Source of the DNA: Boswellia sacra
Taxonomy: Eukaryota > Streptophyta > Magnoliopsida > Sapindales > Burseraceae
Assembly: GCA_013180625.2 (NCBI GenBank)
Contig: SNVD02013703.1
Coordinates: 19,469-83,468, forward strand
DNA: 64,000 nt
Direction: 5' to 3'
Shown here: piece by piece, positions 58,354 through 64,000 of the stretch
Layout of the letters: each line of letters starts with the position of its first letter
Numbering within the stretch: position 1 is the first letter of the stretch
Notes under the pieces: generated by a model
Database searches by the model: none
The model's input: only the letters and a program-made list of their open reading frames with translations
What the model was told of the DNA's origin: nothing
Program-made: the position numbers and the translations under genes

Positions 58354-59022
58354 ATTATAAGGTCTGTATATTAGTATACACTATACTATAAATATAGAAT
58401 TTATGACTTCTAAGAGATTGCATAATACCACCTTCATGGTTTTATAAGGTTTTAAGTGATTGAATCTTGGCCAAATGTTTAATGAAAAGTTATTCATTAA
58501 ACTAAGATTTATTTGAATAAATCTTAAAATCATTTAAATTATGTAAAACTAGTATCAAGGGCTCAAGATGTAATTAGAGAGGTAATATTTTACCTAGCTT
58601 CAATTATTGATATTCTATGAAGGGTAGTTATGTAAACTTGCTACTTAATAGATAGAGCTTAAAAAGAAATAATTTAATCAGATTAAATTATTAAGCTTTC
58701 TGCAAAACATATTTAACTTAAGAATGTAGCTTTAGACTTATAATGCAGTGGACTAAAGTTAATATGAGATAATAGGGTATTGGGCCAAACTTATTGAAGC
58801 TTATAATTAAATATGTCCATTAAGAACTATTTGGTAGCTGATTAAAAGGTACTTGAATTGAATTAGACTAAATAGAAATAGAAATATTTAATTTAATTAG
58901 GCTTATTAAAGAATAAGGCTCAGATATTGAATTAAATAAATAAATAACCTAATAAGACCTTTTTTTAATTAATAGAGATTAATTAAATAAAATGGGCTAA
59001 ATTAAATAGTTTGAATTAAAAG

Positions 59023-60436
59023 TGATATGTGTCTATTTATGTATTACTTTTATATCAATTCGCCCATGTTTCTTTGCTATATCCCTTGGTATTTTTATGT
59101 TTTTGTGTGGTTTTGATGTTTGTAGGAGTTTTGGAGCAACTTGCACAAAAATGGAGTAAAACCCTTCATTTTCACCTCTGCTAGTCAACCATCTTCTCGG
59201 ATTTAATTGTATTGATATACAATGAACCCGATGACATATTATATACCGTTGGAAAGCTCTCGAAGTCTATTTTCTGGAGAAATTTACGGTTTATAAATCC
59301 ATTCAGTGTACCAAAAGTTGTAATCAAAACAGTGTGAGAAGTATAGAAATGTAATTCCACAAATCACTGTAGCATGTATAATACAGGACACTGTAGCAGG
59401 TTACTGTATCAGAGTATTTAAACACATTTTAGGGTTTTATTTTCATAACTTGAAGAGGGGAAAACGTGGGAGGAGGCTGCATCTTTGGAGTTCTCTCATC
59501 TCTTGGAGTTCTTGAAGGAGATTGAAGGCTTGGAAAGAGGAAGAACTACAAATTCTAAGAGATTTCATCAAATTTGCTAAGTTTTCCCTTTCCCATTCAT
59601 TTTCTGGAATGTCTCCATATTGTATTGTATTTGTATTGTGTCTGAATATGTGTAACTAAATCTGAATTGGTTGAGGGTGATTTCAAAGCCCTTGATATGG
59701 TTTTTGTGAGTTGATTGTGCAAGAAGTTGTTATCCAATTCTCTAATTGAAGTTGCTTGTATTTTCCATATCTAATGCTTATGATTGCTTACTGATTGTAT
59801 TTGGAATGGCCAACTGAATATAATCTGGTTGTTGTCTATTGCTAGAGTAGAAATCTTGATCCGAAATTGTCTTGAATTTCTAATCCTTAGTAGCAAAATT
59901 GTGATCAGAGATTGCAATTGGAGAATACAAAATAAGTTAAATAATCCGAGCTTGTGTGTTTATTGCTTAGATCAACCTATCTTTCTTATCGTAATGCATC
60001 CATTGAATTAAATTTAGAGAGCTTGTTCTAGGTTTTTTAATGGATAGAGATTAAATAAAGAGCCTGTTTTATTTAACAACAAAGTAAGGAAAGATTGGGA
60101 TAACAGAGCTTGTTGTTATCTACGGTTGATAATTTCAAATGTGTAATTAGATGACAATTCTACGATTAATTCGCAAATCCATATCTTGTGGTAGAGAAGG
60201 ATCCCTTAACCAGATTTCTCCCATTGATTTTTCATTCAAATTTACTTTCTATTTTGTTATTCTTTATTTGCATTCTTATTTCATTTAGTAAAGCATTCAA
60301 CAAAAATCCCCCCCTGTTTAGTTTATTGTTGCTGGAAATAACAAATTCAATTAGAATCAATCCTCATGGGAACGATATCTTACTTATCACTTTATTACTT
60401 GTGCGACTAGTATACTTGCTAGTTTCGAACGCATCA
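59023..60436 (+). mobile_element. 5' LTR of an Athila-type Ty3/gypsy element
   Basis: It starts TGATATGTGTCTATTTATG and ends GTTTCGAACGCATCA, 1414 bp, and matches the solo LTR at 27226-28649 in reverse orientation. A TATTTAAA box lies near 59415. The adjacent PBS and gag show it is the 5' LTR of a longer element leaving the window. Confidence 0.92.
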
Positions 60437-60443
60437 AGTTTTT

Positions 60444-60461
60444 TGGCGCCGTTGCCGGGGA
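60444..60461 (+). promoter_or_regulatory. Primer binding site of the Athila-type element (tRNA-Asp type)
   Basis: TGGCGCCGTTGCCGGGGA lies seven bases after the LTR. It is complementary to the 3' end of plant tRNA-Asp and is characteristic of Athila-lineage elements. Confidence 0.88.
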
Positions 60462-60543
60462 TTGATTTTCTAATCAATTTGTTATTCTGTTTTTACTACT
60501 GATTCTTGATTGTTATTTCCTGATTGTTTGTGTTTAGGCTTTA

Positions 60544-61905
60544 ATGTCCGAGGTAGAAGCGGATCAACGACTTAAGAGAATTAAGGAGTTTCTCCAATCC
60601 TCGAATTTAAGGCTAAATCAGTCAATTTCAACTCCACCTCCAGAATTTGACCTTGCATGACATACTTCCCTCCCATCTTCTTACAGTTCAATCAAATCAG
60701 AATCGGAAGTAATGGCGATGGAAAACGATCAGACTCTTAAGGAGTTAGCGGCTCCAATTATTGACCAACAACCGCTATGCATAAGCACCAATTTTGAGAT
60801 AGATTTTGAGCTTAAATCTGGACTAATTCATCTCTTACCTACATTTCATGGTTTTGCAGGAGAGGATCCGAACAAACACCTTAAAGAATTTCATGTGGTA
60901 TGCTCAAGTATGAAGCCAACCGGCGTTTCTGAAGAGCAAATTAAATTGAAAGCTTTCCCATTCTCATTAGCAGATTCGGCAAAAGATTGGCTATACTATC
61001 TACCACCAGGTACCATTACCACTTGAAATGAGATGAGTAAACTCTTTTTGGAGAAATACTTTCCAGCCTCGAAAGTTACAAATATTAGAAAAGACATTTG
61101 TGACATTCGACAACACAATGGAGAATCACTTTATGAATATTGGGAGAGATTTAAAAGGTTATGTGCTAGCTGTCCAAACCACCAAATTAGTGATGGACTC
61201 CTAATTCAATATTTCTATGAGGGTCTCCTACCCATGGAAAGGAGTATCATTGATGCTGCTAGTGGTGGAGCACTAGTTAATAAAACACCGAACGTGGCAA
61301 GACATTTGATTAGTGACATGGCAGCGAACTCCTAACAATTCAGCAGTCAATTTGAGCCACAACTACCAAAAAGAGTAAATGAGGTAAGTACTTCAAACAT
61401 TGAACAACAACTTTATGAACTTACCTCTCTTGTAAAAAAAATGGCTGTAGGACATATGCAGCAATCTTATGCATGTGGGGTATGTTCTGCCATGGACCAT
61501 CCAACCGACATGTGTCCAACTTTGCAAGAAGGAGATACAGAACAAGCCAATGCCATGGGTGGATTTCCAGGACAACCAAGGCAAAGGTATGACCCTTTCT
61601 CCAATACTTACAATGCTGGATGGAGAGATCACCCTAATTTGAGATATGGGAATCGTCAACCAATCGCTCCAAATGCTATACAAAATCGGCCACCAGGTTT
61701 TAATCAACCAAGGGTGCAGCAACCATTTCAAGCACAACCACCACCAGTAACACAACCAACACCGCAACCAGCTTCACAAAATTCAGGTACGTCTCTCGAG
61801 GATATTGTTAAAGCACTTGCCACTAACACAATGCAATTTCAGCAGGAAACTAGGGCAAGTATCCAAAACCTGGAAAGCCAAATAGGACAATTGGCCATAA
61901 CATGA
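60544..61905 (+). pseudogene. Decayed gag of the Athila-type element
   Basis: The first ATG (60544, MSEVEADQRLKRIKEFL) is stopped by TGA at about 60658. The gag domain follows: HLLPTFHGFAGEDPNKHLKE, FPFSLADSAKDWLYYLPPG, a TGA near 61024 where TW is expected, MSKLFLEKYFPASKV, and GESLYEYWERFKRLCASCPN. A CGVCSAMDHPTDMC knuckle sits at about 61471-61515, and a proline/glutamine-rich tail at about 61650-61790. A TAA near 61335 is a further stop. Gag would assemble the particle; these breaks prevent it. Confidence 0.85.
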
Positions 61906-64000
61906 GCAAATTTGAGAGTCAAAGCTCAGGAAAATTGCCATCTCAGCCAGTGATCAATCCAAAGAGAAAATGCTAGTGCTGTAACTTTGAGAAGTGGAAA
62001 GCAATTAGAGATTCCACCAAAGAAATCACAAGCTGATGAAGGGGATGACACCACTTCCACCATGAACAAAACATCCACTTCTAAGGTAAATCCTAAAACT
62101 TCCATTCATTCATATGTTACCCCTCCACCTTTTCCCAGCAGATTTGCAAAATCAAGGAAGGAGGAACAAGAACAAGAAATCCTGGAAACTTTTCGCAAGA
62201 TCGAGGTAAACATACCACTTCTGGATGCTATCAAGCAAGTGCCTCGTTATGCAAAATTTCTCAAAGAGTTATGCACCAACAAGAGGAAGTTGAAAGGAAA
62301 TGAGAAGGTAAGTGTGGGGGAAAATGTTTCAGCTGTATTGCAAAGAAAAATTCCTCCGAAATGCAAAGATCCAGGTACGTTCACCATTCCATGCACCATT
62401 GGCAATACCAATTTTGAAAGAGCTATGTTAGATTTAGGAGCATCAATTAATGTCATGCCCTATTCTATTTATGCTTCCTTGAATCTTGGACCCCTTGCGG
62501 AAACTGGTATTGTAATTCAACTTGCCGATCGTTCTAATGCATATCCCAAGGGAGTTGTGGAAGAGGTGCTTGTGCAGGTGAATCAATTGGTTTTTCCAGC
62601 AGACTTTTATGTTCTGGAAATGGAGGATGAAACGTCTCCCAATCCAACACCAATTCTTTAAGGGAGGCCATTCTTGAAAACTGCCCGAACCAAGATTGAT
62701 GTTCATGATGGCACTCTCACCATGGAATTTGATAGCGAGGTGATTCGCTTCAATATTTTTGAGTCAATGAGATACCCTACTGACTTGCATTCTGTTTTTG
62801 CAGTTGATGTCATTGATTCTTTGACACAACAATTTCTTGAATTAACTCGCAAAGATGAATTGAAAGTAGCCATTAGTGAACACATAAGGACAGAAAGTTT
62901 CAAAGAACCAGGAAAGTTGATACATGTGTCTAAAGAAGTGGAGGAAGCTGTGGCAAGCTTGGATGAGACTATAACTATCACCACAAACAGGTATGAAGTT
63001 TCGTACATTGAATTGCCTTTATCTAATGAGAAAATTCTTCCTTCTGTGATGAAAAGCCCCTACCTTGGAGCTTAGCCTCTTCCAACATTTGAAGTATGTA
63101 TTCTTGGTGAGAAGGATACTTTGCCATCATAAATAGCCAAGGGGCCTTACACCATACAAGAAGAGAACTCATTTCCGAGTGCTTCGAGATCACAAAAACA
63201 GCCATTGGGTGGACAATTGCTGACATCAAAGGTATTAGCCCGAGCCATATGCATGCACCGTATCTTATTAGTAGAAGGATCCAAGCCCACTTGAGAAGCA
63301 CAGCGGAGGTTGAATCCTCCAATGATGGAAGTTGTCAATAAAGAAATCCTGAAATTGTTCGATGTGGGTGTGATTTATCCAATTTCGGATAGCAAGTGGG
63401 TAAGTCCAGTCCAAGTCGTTCCAAAGAAATCTGGTGTTACGGTGGTTAAGAATGACAATAATGAGCTAGTTCCCACTCGTATCCAAACCGGGTGGCGAGT
63501 TTGTATTAATTATCGAAAGCTCAATTCTGCAACTCGCAAGGATCACTTTCCTTTGCCATTCATTGATCAAATGCTGGAGAGATTAGCAGGTCATTCTTAT
63601 TATTGTTTTCTTGATGGCTATTCAGGATATAATCAGATTGTCATTGCCCCTGAAGATCAAGAGAAAACTACATTTACATGCCCATTTGGTACATTTGCGT
63701 ATCGACGCATGCCGTTTGGTCTTTGCAATGCCCCTGCCACTTTCCAAAGGTGTATGGTAAGTATTTTCTCTGATTATGTTGAGAACATCATTGAGGTATT
63801 TATGGATGACTTTAGTGTTTTTTGGTGATTCTTTTGATAAATGCCTTGATAACCTTACACTTATACTTCAAAGATGTATGGAAACGAACCTTGTTCTGAA
63901 TTGAGAAAAATGTCATTTTATGGTAGATCAGGGTATAGTTTTGGGACATGTTATTTTTGCTAAGGGTATAGAAGTTGATAAATCCAAGATAGATCTTATA
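61906..64000 (+). pseudogene. Athila-type pol: protease and start of RT, truncated by the right window edge
   Basis: After a linker with AVTLRSGKQLE near 61980, the protease carries DLGASINVMPYSIY (active-site triplet at 62431-62445) and FPADFYVLEMEDE. TAA near 62659 precedes GRPFLKTARTKIDVHDG. RT begins NPPMMEVVNKEILKLFDVG (about 63313) and contains SKWVSPVQVVPKKSG, WRVCINYRKLN, CFLDGYSGYNQI and the catalytic FMDD at 63799-63810. A frame change in the T run at about 63818 follows, with sequence (for example GHVIFAKGIEVD) continuing to the last base. The rest of RT, RNase H, integrase and any envelope-like frame lie outside. Confidence 0.88.

Larger units (their letters stand above)
55936..59022 (+). 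mobile_element. LTR-B copy in the copia RT, split by LTR-A copy 2 and cut by Athila
   Basis: It starts TGTAAGATAATGTACC at 55936, homologous to the LTR-B start at 30684, and follows it to 56465. It resumes at 58354 (ATTATAAGGTCTGTATATTAG, matching 31206 onward). The right end is not reached because an Athila-type LTR begins at 59023. The join in mid-sequence (GTTGAGATTAT, then AAGGTCTG) equals the uninterrupted sequence of the 31190-31215 copy, so the middle insertion is exact. Confidence 0.8.

Overview
This is nuclear DNA of a land plant, most likely a eudicot. It is strongly AT-rich and gene-poor, filled with LTR retrotransposons (Athila- and Tat-type Ty3/gypsy, Ty1/copia, solo LTRs), Mutator-like and hAT-like DNA elements, SINE-like repeats and gene fragments that keep plant-type introns. 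The only intact cellular gene is a 3-ketoacyl-CoA synthase (KCS; 45655-47145, minus strand), which makes very-long-chain acyl chains for waxes, suberin, sphingolipids or storage lipids.

Layout. 1-7060: a decayed minus-strand gypsy gag/linker running off the left edge, and probably its long LTR/leader, split by a ~1.84-kb LTR (LTR-A copy 1). 7070-8712: a Pack-MULE-like element with long terminal inverted repeats and a 9-bp near-perfect target duplication, carrying several exons and introns of a NOP58 snoRNP gene. 10254-11076: a non-autonomous hAT-like element with an 8-bp target duplication. 13101-13290: a SINE-like element. 16928-17721: another short TIR element. 18606-24052: a decayed Tat-type gypsy element (5' LTR, PBS, gag, protease, RT, RNase H, start of integrase) that stops abruptly. 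24052-34009: a decayed Mutator-like element whose transposase (minus strand) is broken by two solo LTRs of one family in opposite orientation (LTR-B). One LTR-B is itself split by an Athila-type solo LTR. On the plus strand beside the transposase is an intron-containing Ulp1 (C48) protease-like remnant. 36630-36779: one exon of a PRMT4/CARM1-like gene. 43086-43530: a possible transposase fragment hit by a second SINE-like element. 45655-47145: the KCS gene. 48581-49298 and 51531-51872: MITE-like elements. 52991-64000: a nested stack. A copia element is interrupted in its RT by an LTR-B copy, which is interrupted by LTR-A copy 2 (perfect 5-bp TSD) and then by an Athila-type element (LTR, tRNA-Asp-type PBS, gag, protease, RT) that runs off the right edge.

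No operon-like logic links these genes. The coherent story is layered transposition. Target duplications let several insertions be ordered: Mutator-like element, then LTR-B, then Athila LTR; copia, then LTR-B, then LTR-A or Athila. The most distinctive objects are the NOP58 Pack-MULE-like element and the mudrA plus Ulp1-like composite. I see no new defence or metabolic system. All family calls come from reading translated motifs by eye, and no database search was run.
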